NCBI GenBank assembly: GCA_016191985.1
Contig: JACPVB010000150.1
Span: 1 to 13,475, forward strand
Direction: 5' to 3'
Origin: Chloroflexota bacterium
GTDB taxonomy: Bacteria; Chloroflexota; Anaerolineae; Anaerolineales; Villigracilaceae
Length of the DNA: 13,475 bases
Shown: positions 6,686-13,475 of the stretch, piece after piece
How positions within the stretch are numbered: the stretch's first letter is position 1
Layout: every line of letters begins with the position of its first letter
Program-made: the position numbers and the translations under genes
Notes under the pieces: generated by a model
Told to the model about the DNA's origin: nothing
Databases searched by the model: none
The model's input: only the letters and a program-made list of their open reading frames with translations

Positions 6686-7605
6686 GCCAGCCATCCTTTC
6701 AATAAAATGATGACGAGAATTTGTAACAGGGCGAGCAATGCGCCGAAACGCCACCACATGCCGACGGTCTGGTCGATGCGCAGGCGGGTGAGCATGGATT
6801 GGAGCATTGCCATGAAAAGCAGAATGATGAGGGTCTTGAGCAGGAAGATCAACGGATTGCCAACGCCGCCCAAATAAAAAGCGGTGACAAGGCTGATGGC
6901 AACCACCAACTCCACCGATTTGCCGATGTGAAAAAGTGCAAGGCCGCGCCCGGAATACTCGGTGAGCGCGCCCGCCACAATTTCGGTCTCTGCTTCGGGG
7001 GCGTCGAAAGGCGGCAATTCGAGTTTGCCCATCAATCCAATAAGTGCAACGACGAAGCCAACAGGCTGGGCGATGAACATCCAATGATTCTCGGCGTAAA
7101 CGCTGATGTCTTTAATCGTCCACGTACCCGCGGCCATGGCAGGACCAAGCAATGCGAGTAGAAAAGGCGCTTCGTATGCAAAGAGCTGTGTCAGCGAACG
7201 GGTTGCGCCGATGAGCGAAAATCGACTCGCGCCATTCCAACCTGCAAGGCCGGTACACATGGTGAGAAGCGAGAGTAAGTAAAGCGCAACGATCAGGTCG
7301 CCTTGAAAGGAATAGGTTGGAGCAAAGCCCAGGATGGGGGTATACAAGGCGGCGGTCAACGCGCCTGATAAAGCCACGATGGGCAGGCCGTAGAAAAGCA
7401 GGTTATTTACGCTATGCGGTTTGATCTCTTCTTTTGAAAGCAGTTTGATGGTATCAGCCAATGGTTGGAACCAGCGCGGGCCAATGCGGTTTTGGAAGCG
7501 GGCTACCAGTTTTCGGTCGGCCCATTCGTACAACATGCCGCTCAAAATCAGGCTGATGCCAACTGGGAAAAACATAATGGATAAGAGGGAAACTATCGTG
7601 TTCAT
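6682..7605 (-). CDS. NuoH/HycD-like membrane subunit of the hydrogenase
   Basis: A 307-residue polytopic protein of the complex I subunit 1 family, linking the soluble hydrogenase to the ion-pumping arm. Signature segments: ADRKLVARFQNRIGPR (29-44) followed by the QPLADTIKLLSKEEI stretch, and PPFDAPEAETEIVAG (198-212) with TEYSG (215-219). The acidic cluster around E204-E208 corresponds to the charged residues that sit near the quinone cavity in complex I and on the proton path in Mbh/FHL. About eight hydrophobic segments are visible. It is shorter than NuoH (325) and similar to HycD (307). Its ATG (7605) overlaps the large-subunit TGA (ATGA), and its TGA overlaps the ferredoxin ATG. Homology alone cannot separate complex I from hydrogenase use; the neighbours decide for hydrogenase. 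Confidence 0.92.
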   Translation of the reverse strand: MNTIVSLLSIMFFPVGISLILSGMLYEWADRKLVARFQNRIGPRWFQPLADTIKLLSKEEIKPHSVNNLLFYGLPIVALSGALTAALYTPILGFAPTYSFQGDLIVALYLLSLLTMCTGLAGWNGASRFSLIGATRSLTQLFAYEAPFLLALLGPAMAAGTWTIKDISVYAENHWMFIAQPVGFVVALIGLMGKLELPPFDAPEAETEIVAGALTEYSGRGLALFHIGKSVELVVAISLVTAFYLGGVGNPLIFLLKTLIILLFMAMLQSMLTRLRIDQTVGMWWRFGALLALLQILVIILLKGWLA

Positions 7606-9281
7606 TTCGGCTCCCGAATGGACGCGTATTTTTTAATTCCATACTCGCGCATTTGCGACCAGGTTAAGGTATGTGAGTCATTTTTTCTGCGGACGGTAAT
7701 CATACGGTCATTGCACGAGAAGCATGGGTCCATGCCTGCGATGAGCATGGGCACATCTGCCAATTGATGCCCGACCGCCTTGTTCAAGGCGGAGGTCCAA
7801 TTGCACAGGCTGGGCGTGCGGATCTTAAGTCGCACGGGGCTTTCGCCTCCCCCACTCTTAATGTAATAGAAGGCTTCCCCACGCGGAGCTTCCACGCGGC
7901 TGACCGTTTCCCCTGCGGGCACTTTACGTGGGAAGCGGACGGCGAGTTCGCCGGGCGGCAAATTATCCACAATGGTGCGGATGGTGAAGCAACTGACCAG
8001 CAATTCTTTCATGCGGACTTCAAAGCGGGCTTCCAGGTCACCGCGTTCATCGGTGATGAGGCTGACGGGGAAACGGTGATATGCGCCATAAGGAGAGTCA
8101 ATGCGTACGTCGCGCTCTAATCCAGAAGCGCGCGCAGTGGGACCAAGCGCTCCAAAATACTTTGCCTCTTCCAGGGTCATTGTGCCAATGCCACGCGTAC
8201 GCTGCAGGAAGGAAGCATCTGTGGTGACTATGTGGAGATAGTAGCGGATGCGTTCTTCCAAATAATTCATCGCTTTATGAATGGCGCGGGAATGTTCGGC
8301 GGTAAAGTCATATTTGACTCCGCCCAGGACTGTGATCGAATAATTGACACGGTTGCCTGTCAGCGTTTCGAGCAAGTCCATGACGGTTTCACGGTCTCGC
8401 CAGGAATACATGAAAAGAGTATCAAAGCCAGCTTCATGAGCGGCCACGCCAAGCCAAAGTAAGTGGCTGTGGATGCGCTCCAGGCCAGCCACAATTTCAC
8501 GGATTGCCAATGCGCGCGGCGGAACTTCCACCTGTGCAAGTTTTTCAGCTCCCATGGCATAGGCGCTGGTGTGCGTGTGAGAACAAATCCCACAAATGCG
8601 TTCGAGCAGATATAAATTCTGAATCCAATTCCTTTTTTCGGTGGCTTTTTCAATGCCGCGATGGACGTAGCCTAATCTCATGCGCGCGCCGGTGATGATC
8701 TCACCATCCACGGCGAATTCAAAGTGACCGGGTTCCTTCAAGGCGGGATGTTGTGGCCCAATCGGCACGGTGAACTTGTTGCCTACACGGCCCATTTCAG
8801 GGAGGGTTTCGCGCGGCTCCACAGGCGCTGCCTGTTCCATGGAAAACTCCTCCCGCAGGGGATAGACACCATCGGGCCAGTCATCCGGTAAAAAGAGGCG
8901 CGATGAGTCGGGAGTGCCGACCACGTGCACGCCGAGCATTTCACCGAGTTCACGCTCGAAGAAGGATGCCACGGGGATCTGGTCGCTGATGGTAGGAACA
9001 TCTGGCTGATCTTCGCGCGGCAAATAAATACGCAGGCTGGTGATCGCCGCGCCTTCGCAAAAATGATAGAGCAGTTCCAGCTTGTTCACCTCTTTGCCCA
9101 AGTCGGTGGGAGTGATCGCGGAGAGATAGCCCCATTGATTGTCCATCAGAGCAGCGGTCGCGGAAGGCAAGTCACTGGCTTCGATTTCTACATCGAGACG
9201 GTTGGTTTCAGGGTTATTATTGCCTTTGGAAAATGGCGCAAGGATCTCCGTTGCGCGTTGTAGCAAGGTTTCAGTAGTCAT
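7602..9281 (-). CDS. hycE: [NiFe] hydrogenase large subunit, group 4, fused NuoC-NuoD type (HycE/HyfG-like)
   Basis: A 559-residue catalytic subunit. Residues about 1-150 are a NuoC-like domain ending in FFERELGEMLGV and DDWPDGVYPLREE, the family signature; the rest is the NuoD/HycE-like domain beginning IGPQHPALKEPGHF. Both nickel-ligand motifs are intact: L1 RICGIC (C230, C233) followed by SHTHTSAY, and L2 DPCFSC (C520, C523). The next residues, NDR|M, match the HycE cleavage site after arginine, so the protease should cut after R526 and release a 33-residue tail. These cysteines are absent from NuoD of complex I, so this is a hydrogenase. The start at 9281 forms ATGA with the small-subunit stop; the open frame to 9479 is shadow coding. 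Fused C-D subunits occur in group 4a (formate hydrogenlyase) and 4f; the subgroup is not resolved here. Confidence 0.95.
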   Translation of the reverse strand: MTTETLLQRATEILAPFSKGNNNPETNRLDVEIEASDLPSATAALMDNQWGYLSAITPTDLGKEVNKLELLYHFCEGAAITSLRIYLPREDQPDVPTISDQIPVASFFERELGEMLGVHVVGTPDSSRLFLPDDWPDGVYPLREEFSMEQAAPVEPRETLPEMGRVGNKFTVPIGPQHPALKEPGHFEFAVDGEIITGARMRLGYVHRGIEKATEKRNWIQNLYLLERICGICSHTHTSAYAMGAEKLAQVEVPPRALAIREIVAGLERIHSHLLWLGVAAHEAGFDTLFMYSWRDRETVMDLLETLTGNRVNYSITVLGGVKYDFTAEHSRAIHKAMNYLEERIRYYLHIVTTDASFLQRTRGIGTMTLEEAKYFGALGPTARASGLERDVRIDSPYGAYHRFPVSLITDERGDLEARFEVRMKELLVSCFTIRTIVDNLPPGELAVRFPRKVPAGETVSRVEAPRGEAFYYIKSGGGESPVRLKIRTPSLCNWTSALNKAVGHQLADVPMLIAGMDPCFSCNDRMITVRRKNDSHTLTWSQMREYGIKKYASIREPK

Positions 9282-9778
9282 GCAGTCTCCTGCGGAGCGA
9301 ATTGGATCGGTTCCGGGCGGGTTCCATTTTGTAAGTGAGTTAATAATTTGACGATGCCGTCGATGATCGCTTCGGGGCGTGGCGGACAACCGGGGATGAA
9401 CGCATCGACAGGCAGGACTTCGTTGATATGGCCGACGATGTTGTAACAACCTTGAAAGACTCCGCCGGAAATGCCGCACGAGCCAACCGCCACAACAAAC
9501 TTCGGGTCAGGCATCTGCTCGTAGGTGCGGAGCAGGCGTTCGCGAGCCTGACGCGTGACCGGCCCCGTGCAGATCAACACATCCGCATGGCGTGGACTTC
9601 CACGCAGCTTGATGCCAAATCGCTCGATGTCGTAACGAGGGGTGAGCGTGGCCAGGATTTCGATATCACAACCGTTGCAAGACCCGCTGTTGAAATGGAT
9701 GGCCCACGGCGAATTGACCCGCGCCCAGGTCGTGATTCTTCCCATCAATTGACTCACATAGTTCTGAGAAACATTCAT
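9278..9778 (-). CDS. hycG: [NiFe] hydrogenase small subunit (NuoB/HycG-like)
   Basis: A 166-residue subunit carrying the [4Fe-4S] cluster nearest the nickel site. Cluster ligands visible: C34 and C37 in SGSCNGCDIE, C101 in VGSCGISGGVF, and C131 in PGCPPRPEAI. The CxxC spacing at 34-37 is the hydrogenase form, whereas complex I NuoB has adjacent cysteines. The protein lacks the export signal and the extra clusters of uptake hydrogenase small subunits, as expected for group 4. ATG 9778 follows AGGAGTCTTTT (Shine-Dalgarno about 6 bases away); the stop overlaps the large-subunit start. The preceding NuoA-like gene ends 12 bases upstream. Confidence 0.95.
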   Translation of the reverse strand: MNVSQNYVSQLMGRITTWARVNSPWAIHFNSGSCNGCDIEILATLTPRYDIERFGIKLRGSPRHADVLICTGPVTRQARERLLRTYEQMPDPKFVVAVGSCGISGGVFQGCYNIVGHINEVLPVDAFIPGCPPRPEAIIDGIVKLLTHLQNGTRPEPIQFAPQETA

Positions 9779-9790
9779 AAAAGACTCCTG

Positions 9791-10105
9791 CTAGCCAAGG
9801 ATCAGCGCCAGCAATGCCAATATCAAACCGCCGATGTACACAATGGTGACTGGTTCCAATCCGCTTGTGCCAAGCATCAGCACGCCGAGATGCAAAATTG
9901 CGAAGAACAAAGCCACTACAAAAAATGGACGATAGCCTGGGGCGGCGGGTTCAAGGTCATGCTTTTCGCCGCTGGCATAGCCGCTTGTTTTTGATTCGCT
10001 CGCCTTGCCGCGCACGGCAATGGATTTACCAGCCAGATACAGGATGCCAACCAGAACAGCGTAAATGCCAAACGCGAAGGGTGGGGTTAAGATTAATTCA
10101 GCCAT
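9791..10105 (-). CDS. Small NuoA-like membrane subunit of the hydrogenase
   Basis: A 104-residue protein with three hydrophobic segments (about 8-26, 60-79, 84-103) and a polar loop between the first two. The layout TM1, loop with 'SGYASGEKHDLEP', then FFVVALFFAILHLGVLML resembles NuoA/complex I subunit 3, whose loop carries a similar 'ECG/ESG' box and whose second helix reads FxxFDvE. Here the FDxE acids are replaced by LHLG. NuoA in complex I lines the quinone-NuoH region. Start ATG 10105 follows GGAG seven bases away. It lies between the antiporter-like gene (157-bp gap with a palindrome) and the small subunit (12-bp gap), so it should be part of the complex. The NuoA assignment rests on short, weak similarity; a lineage-specific hydrogenase membrane subunit is the alternative. 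Confidence 0.6.
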   Translation of the reverse strand: MAELILTPPFAFGIYAVLVGILYLAGKSIAVRGKASESKTSGYASGEKHDLEPAAPGYRPFFVVALFFAILHLGVLMLGTSGLEPVTIVYIGGLILALLALILG

Positions 10106-10262
10106 TTCTTTTCTCCATGATGTATGCAGGCCTATTTTTATCCGCTAGTCTTCATGAATTTACGCTAATCTTTTAATTCGCGAAGACACCTGCACTGCAC
10201 CGAACGCAGCGTGGTGCAAGTGTTAGTGGACTCTTTTAGGTTTTGCATAAATCCTGTTCTCT
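10106..10262. other. Intra-operon gap with palindrome; nothing else recognised
   Basis: This 157-bp stretch separates the NuoM/N-like and NuoA-like genes, whereas all other junctions in the cluster are overlaps or 1-12 bases. It contains the second copy of the 36-bp palindrome (10187-10222) and the Shine-Dalgarno of the NuoA-like gene. There is no T-run after the hairpin in the reading direction and no convincing -35/-10 pair, so neither a terminator nor an internal promoter can be asserted. Confidence 0.6.
10187..10222. repeat. 36-bp palindromic element, copy 2
   Basis: CACCTGCACTGCAC (10187-10200), loop CGAACGCA, then GCGTGGTGCAAGTG (10209-10222). It is identical to copy 1 at 5314-5349 except for two bases in the right arm. 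The stem has two mismatches and two wobble pairs. Here it stands alone, without the TGTCATTCTGAGCG arms and without the flanking TGAGCGA, so the element moves or persists independently of the larger repeat. Confidence 0.75.
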
Positions 10263-11786
10263 CTACTTACCGAAGATAAATAAGATCGCCTGCCCGGCAG
10301 GCTCGGTCAGCCAGCTCATGAGCGAAGGCCGCAAGCCAATGACCACGATTGCCAGCGCAAGCAATGTCAATGGGATGTTCATCGCCAGTGGGATGCTTTC
10401 ACCTTGCTGAACCACGTCACCCATTTTTTGACGATACAGCATGTTGACAATTGGCGCGTAATATCCCAACGACAAAACGCTGTTCAACGCCGCAAAGACC
10501 ACCAGCCCCATCACCCAGACATTCTCACTCTGGAAACCTGCCACAAAAATCTGCCACTTGGACATAAACCCCGCCAGCGGAGGCAAGCCACCCAAAGCCA
10601 GCAACGCAATGCTGAGCGCCAACGCCGCCAGCGGATATTTGCGAGCCGCGCCAGCCAAATCGTCAACGACCAGTGAGCGATGGATTCCTTTTTGATTCAA
10701 CAATGCAAACATGAAAGCGCCGACCGCTAAAAAGGCCAGTCCCTTCATAACCATGTGGTTGAACAAATGAAAAGCCGCGCCCTGCGCCCCAGCCAGTTGG
10801 CCGCTCGTCAGGGCAACGCCAAGGCCCAGCAGCATGTAGCCAATATGGCTCAAACTGGAATATGCCAACATGCGTTTGATCTGCGTCTGCTTCAAGGCCA
10901 TTAAGTTGCCGAAAAGCATGTTCACCGCGCCAAAGCCAAGCAGGAGCGTGCCCCACGAAACAGAAAGAACACCGAGAGTGGAAAGAGCGCGCAGCATCGC
11001 CACCAAACCTGCTTCGATCACCACGCCCGAAAGCATGGCGCTGATTCCGCTCGGCGCTTGTGAATGTGCATCGGGCAGCCAGGTGTGCAATGGAACAAGC
11101 GCCACTTTCACACCGAAGCCGATTACGAAGAATGCGCCTGCCAGAGCAAGCCCACTGTGTGTGGATGTGAATGTGCTTGTTGCCAATCGAATCTTGTCCA
11201 TGTCGAGCGTGCCTGTTGCGCCGAGCACCAAGGCAACACCCAACAACACGAACACCGAACCCACCGCGCTTTGCACCAGATATTTAATGCCAGCTTCCAA
11301 TGAAGCGGGCTGTTCGCGATAAAAAGCCACCAGCAAATACGATGAGACCGCCATGGCCTCGAACCACATCCAAAAGTTGAAGAGGTCGTTTGCGCTTCCG
11401 AGACCGATAATCAACCCGATCATCGCCAACAGCATCGCGTAATATTTTTCCTCGCCTATTTCGCCCGCCATGTATGGCCCAGAAAATAAAACAACGGCGG
11501 TTCCCAAACCCAAGGTCACCGCGGCCAGCAGCAAACTAATTCCATCGGCCTGCAAACCGATTGTTTCAAAATTGAAAGATAATCGTCCGCCTTGTTCTGC
11601 GAATTGCCCCCAACTCAGCGCGAATGGAATCCATGTCAACGCCAACGCCAGTAACGCCAATCCGCGCACCAGCCATGAACGGCCATTCAATTCCATTTTG
11701 TGCGAGCCAAGCCGCCCCGCCAAATACACCAACGGCGAAGCGCCCAACGGCAGCGCGATCATCCACGGAAAAATTGTCAAAGTCAT
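10263..11786 (-). CDS. NuoM/N-like antiporter subunit of the hydrogenase (HyfF/HycC class)
   Basis: A 507-residue protein of the proton-conducting membrane transporter family (Proton_antipo_M), part of the ion-pumping arm. Key residues: E143 in the FWMWFEAMAVSSY helix, K227 next to HTWLPDAHSQAPSGISA (234-250), the QIKRMLAYSSLSHIGY box (302-317), H344 in FNHMVMKG and K410 in GFMSKWQ, which correspond to the glutamate-lysine chain of antiporter subunits. About 13-14 hydrophobic segments fit the family length (450-520). The start at 11786 is one base after the NuoL-like TAA; an upstream extension of the frame to 11849 overlaps that gene and is discarded. Whether it is closer to NuoM, NuoN or HyfF cannot be settled by eye. 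Confidence 0.9.
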   Translation of the reverse strand: MTLTIFPWMIALPLGASPLVYLAGRLGSHKMELNGRSWLVRGLALLALALTWIPFALSWGQFAEQGGRLSFNFETIGLQADGISLLLAAVTLGLGTAVVLFSGPYMAGEIGEEKYYAMLLAMIGLIIGLGSANDLFNFWMWFEAMAVSSYLLVAFYREQPASLEAGIKYLVQSAVGSVFVLLGVALVLGATGTLDMDKIRLATSTFTSTHSGLALAGAFFVIGFGVKVALVPLHTWLPDAHSQAPSGISAMLSGVVIEAGLVAMLRALSTLGVLSVSWGTLLLGFGAVNMLFGNLMALKQTQIKRMLAYSSLSHIGYMLLGLGVALTSGQLAGAQGAAFHLFNHMVMKGLAFLAVGAFMFALLNQKGIHRSLVVDDLAGAARKYPLAALALSIALLALGGLPPLAGFMSKWQIFVAGFQSENVWVMGLVVFAALNSVLSLGYYAPIVNMLYRQKMGDVVQQGESIPLAMNIPLTLLALAIVVIGLRPSLMSWLTEPAGQAILFIFGK

Positions 11787-11787
11787 G

Positions 11788-13475
11788 TTATGCGCTCCAG
11801 AGTAAAAAGCCCAGCACAGCCAGCAACGCGCCGAGAATACCGACCACATTCCAATTCAACTTGCCCGTCTGAGTTTTCTGCAATGCGGTTGCGAATTTAA
11901 ATGTGATGGAAGTGACCTGGCGATTAAGCCAATCGAAGCCGAAACTTTCGCGACTGAGGATGTCGAACCGCGCCTCTTTCCTAGCTGCGGCCTGTTTCCT
12001 AAAAATCCAAAATATTCCCAACCCCAAGCAGACCACCGTCAACGCGATGTACGTGGCGGGAGCAGAGAAAATTTCTTCAACCAACTCAAGCGTGCTCAAC
12101 TCATGGATCGAATGAAAAGGCAGCGTTGCATGAAATAGTCCGCTGAAAGGGCCAGCCAATAACCAAGTGGACAATGTGCCAACAGCCAGCAGACCAAGCG
12201 AAGTCTTCATCGCAGAACCTGCATCATGCACATGTAACGATTCTCGTGCTTCACCGAAGAAGACCAGCCATGTCATGCGCAAGGTGTAGAAAGCCGTCAT
12301 GCCCGCGCCAAGTAACATCCCAACGTACGCCCAGATCGGGCCGTCTGCCAGACCGACTTCGAGAATTAATTCCTTGCTCCAGAAACCATTGAGGATGGGC
12401 AAACCTGCCAACGCCAACGCGCCGAGGATAAAGACATTCCGCACGAAAGGCATTTGTTTGCCAAGCGCACCCATGCGGCGCATGTCACGAGTCCCAGCCG
12501 CGTGGATGACTGACCCCGCTGCGAGAAATAACAATGCCTTGAAGACTGCATGGCTCAACAAGTGAAATTGACTGGCGAAGAAACCGCCCACACCAATAGC
12601 ATAGACCATGTACCCAAGCTGACTGACGGTTGAATATGCCAATGCACGTTTTAAGTCAGTGGCTGTGAGTGCCATGAATGCCGTGATCAATGCAGAGATC
12701 AAGCCAACTATCGTGACGGATAATGCCCACCCAGGAACCTGCACAAAGGCAGGGTAAAAACGTGCCAGCAAATACACACCCGCATTGACCATCGTCGCGG
12801 CATGGATGAGGGCGCTGATTGGGGTCGGCGCTTCCATTGCATCGGGTAACCAAGTGTGGAATGGGAACTGTGCTGATTTTGCCGCCGCCGCAATCAAAAA
12901 GCCAAAGGCGATCAGCGCCAGTAAATTGGCAGGGAGCGTTCCTGCGTTTTCAAGCAAATCAGAGATTTGATAACTTCCAAACATGGCATAAGTTATCAAC
13001 GCGCCAGCCAACAGCCCCACCCCACCGACCTGGGTAATGATCAACGCTTTGATGCCGCCCGCTACTGCTTTCGGGTCATCGTTATAAAAGGAGATGAGGG
13101 CATACGAGCAAAGCGCGGTAATCTCCCAGAAGAAGAACATGAAGAGCAAACTTCCGCTGAGGACGAGTCCCGCCATGGCTCCGATGAAGAGTAGCACAAA
13201 GTTATAGTAGCGGCTCAACTGCGCTTCGCCCTTCATATAATCCACGGAGAAGACGACAGCCAGAGAACCGATCACACAGGCGATGGCTGTCAATGCCACG
13301 GCGAGGCCATCGGGGGTGAAGGTGAGGCTGCCGAAGAAGGCGCCCATCGGGATGTCCACTGCTGTTTCAGCGGAGGAGAAGAAGATCAATGCCAGGGATG
13401 CGAATCCTGCTGTGATGGAAAAAGCAACTGCCAGCGTGTGTTGGAGGCGCGGGTTTTCATCGCTTGTGCGCCAAA
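11788..13475 (-). CDS. NuoL-like antiporter subunit of the hydrogenase (5' end outside the window)
   Basis: 561 residues are visible; the frame stays open to the right edge (WRTSDENPRLQHTLAVAFSI... before a TTG at 13389), so the true start lies outside and the TTG is not the start. It contains the family box HTWLPDAMEAPTPISALIHAATMVNAGVYLLARF, the helix glutamate in FFWEITALCSY, the lysine in AAAAKSAQFPFHTW, LKRALAYSTVSQLGYM and FWSKELILE. The C-terminal part (ESFGFDWLNRQVTSITFKFATALQKTQTGKLN, then a last membrane helix) matches the region that in NuoL contributes the long lateral helix. It acts in proton or sodium translocation in the membrane arm and is the first gene of the cluster seen here. 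Confidence 0.92.
   Translation of the reverse strand, partial: WRTSDENPRLQHTLAVAFSITAGFASLALIFFSSAETAVDIPMGAFFGSLTFTPDGLAVALTAIACVIGSLAVVFSVDYMKGEAQLSRYYNFVLLFIGAMAGLVLSGSLLFMFFFWEITALCSYALISFYNDDPKAVAGGIKALIITQVGGVGLLAGALITYAMFGSYQISDLLENAGTLPANLLALIAFGFLIAAAAKSAQFPFHTWLPDAMEAPTPISALIHAATMVNAGVYLLARFYPAFVQVPGWALSVTIVGLISALITAFMALTATDLKRALAYSTVSQLGYMVYAIGVGGFFASQFHLLSHAVFKALLFLAAGSVIHAAGTRDMRRMGALGKQMPFVRNVFILGALALAGLPILNGFWSKELILEVGLADGPIWAYVGMLLGAGMTAFYTLRMTWLVFFGEARESLHVHDAGSAMKTSLGLLAVGTLSTWLLAGPFSGLFHATLPFHSIHELSTLELVEEIFSAPATYIALTVVCLGLGIFWIFRKQAAARKEARFDILSRESFGFDWLNRQVTSITFKFATALQKTQTGKLNWNVVGILGALLAVLGFLLWSA

Noticed and set aside
6686..7084. Upstream extension of the ferredoxin frame to give 273 residues
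   Set aside because: It lies wholly inside the NuoH-like gene in another frame, is rich in R/H/P residues and matches no family. The ATGA start at 6685 with AAAGGA upstream explains the ferredoxin.
9282..9479. Upstream extension of the large subunit to 625 residues
   Set aside because: It overlaps the small-subunit gene in another frame with R/H/P-rich sequence. The ATGA start at 9281 gives a normal NuoC-like N-terminus.
5806..13475. Ordinary respiratory complex I (nuo) operon
   Set aside because: The large subunit keeps both CxxC Ni-ligand pairs, the small subunit has CxxC instead of CC, and a hydrogenase protease is co-encoded.
1..13475. CRISPR array, tRNA, rRNA, insertion sequence or phage genes
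   Set aside because: No regularly spaced repeats, no cloverleaf-like sequence and no transposase or phage-like coding frame were found on either strand.

Overview
The window reads as a chromosomal segment of an anaerobic or facultative bacterium, most plausibly from the Chloroflexota (class Anaerolineae). This is an inference from protein flavour, moderate GC, the XRE-STAND-TPR regulator and the 'TGTCATTCTGAGCG' palindromic repeat style. No rRNA, tRNA or marker gene is present to prove it.

Left part (1-4490). The 3' end of a forward gene (C-terminus of a VWA protein resembling magnesium-chelatase subunit D) converges on a reverse-strand FAD-dependent amine oxidoreductase of the DAO/PuuB type. 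A strong two-way hairpin terminator lies between them. Upstream is a large reverse-strand regulator with an XRE helix-turn-helix, a STAND/NB-ARC-type ATPase and a TPR tail, followed directly by its own terminator hairpin.

Middle (4490-5805). This is a decaying zone. A forward gene resembling the LURP-one/tubby-like fold carries two lesions: loss of one A in an A-run near 5020-5024 and an in-frame TAA at 5196-5198. It ends inside a ~150-bp nested palindrome, which contains a 36-bp palindrome that recurs at 10187-10222. Next to it lies a ~220-bp remnant of a second copy of the FAD oxidoreductase, about 92% identical over 184 bp to the intact gene 4.6 kb away.

Right part (5806-13475, all reverse strand). 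This is a group 4 (energy-converting, membrane-bound) [NiFe] hydrogenase operon. In transcription order it holds a NuoL-like antiporter subunit (its start lies beyond the right edge), a NuoM/N-like antiporter subunit, a small NuoA-like membrane protein, the NuoB/HycG-like small subunit, a fused NuoC-NuoD/HycE-like large subunit with both Ni-binding CxxC motifs, a NuoH/HycD-like membrane subunit, a two-cluster ferredoxin (NuoI/HycF-like) and a HycI-type maturation protease. Four-base ATGA overlaps couple small-large, large-NuoH and NuoH-ferredoxin.

How the genes work together: electrons, probably from reduced ferredoxin or a formate dehydrogenase not seen here, would pass through the ferredoxin subunit and small-subunit cluster to the Ni-Fe site. 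Proton reduction would be coupled to ion pumping by the NuoH-like and two antiporter-like subunits. The protease would trim the large subunit after the C-terminal Ni-ligand motif. No NADH module (NuoEFG) is present. Metal ligands retained in both the large subunit and the protease argue for hydrogenase rather than ordinary complex I.
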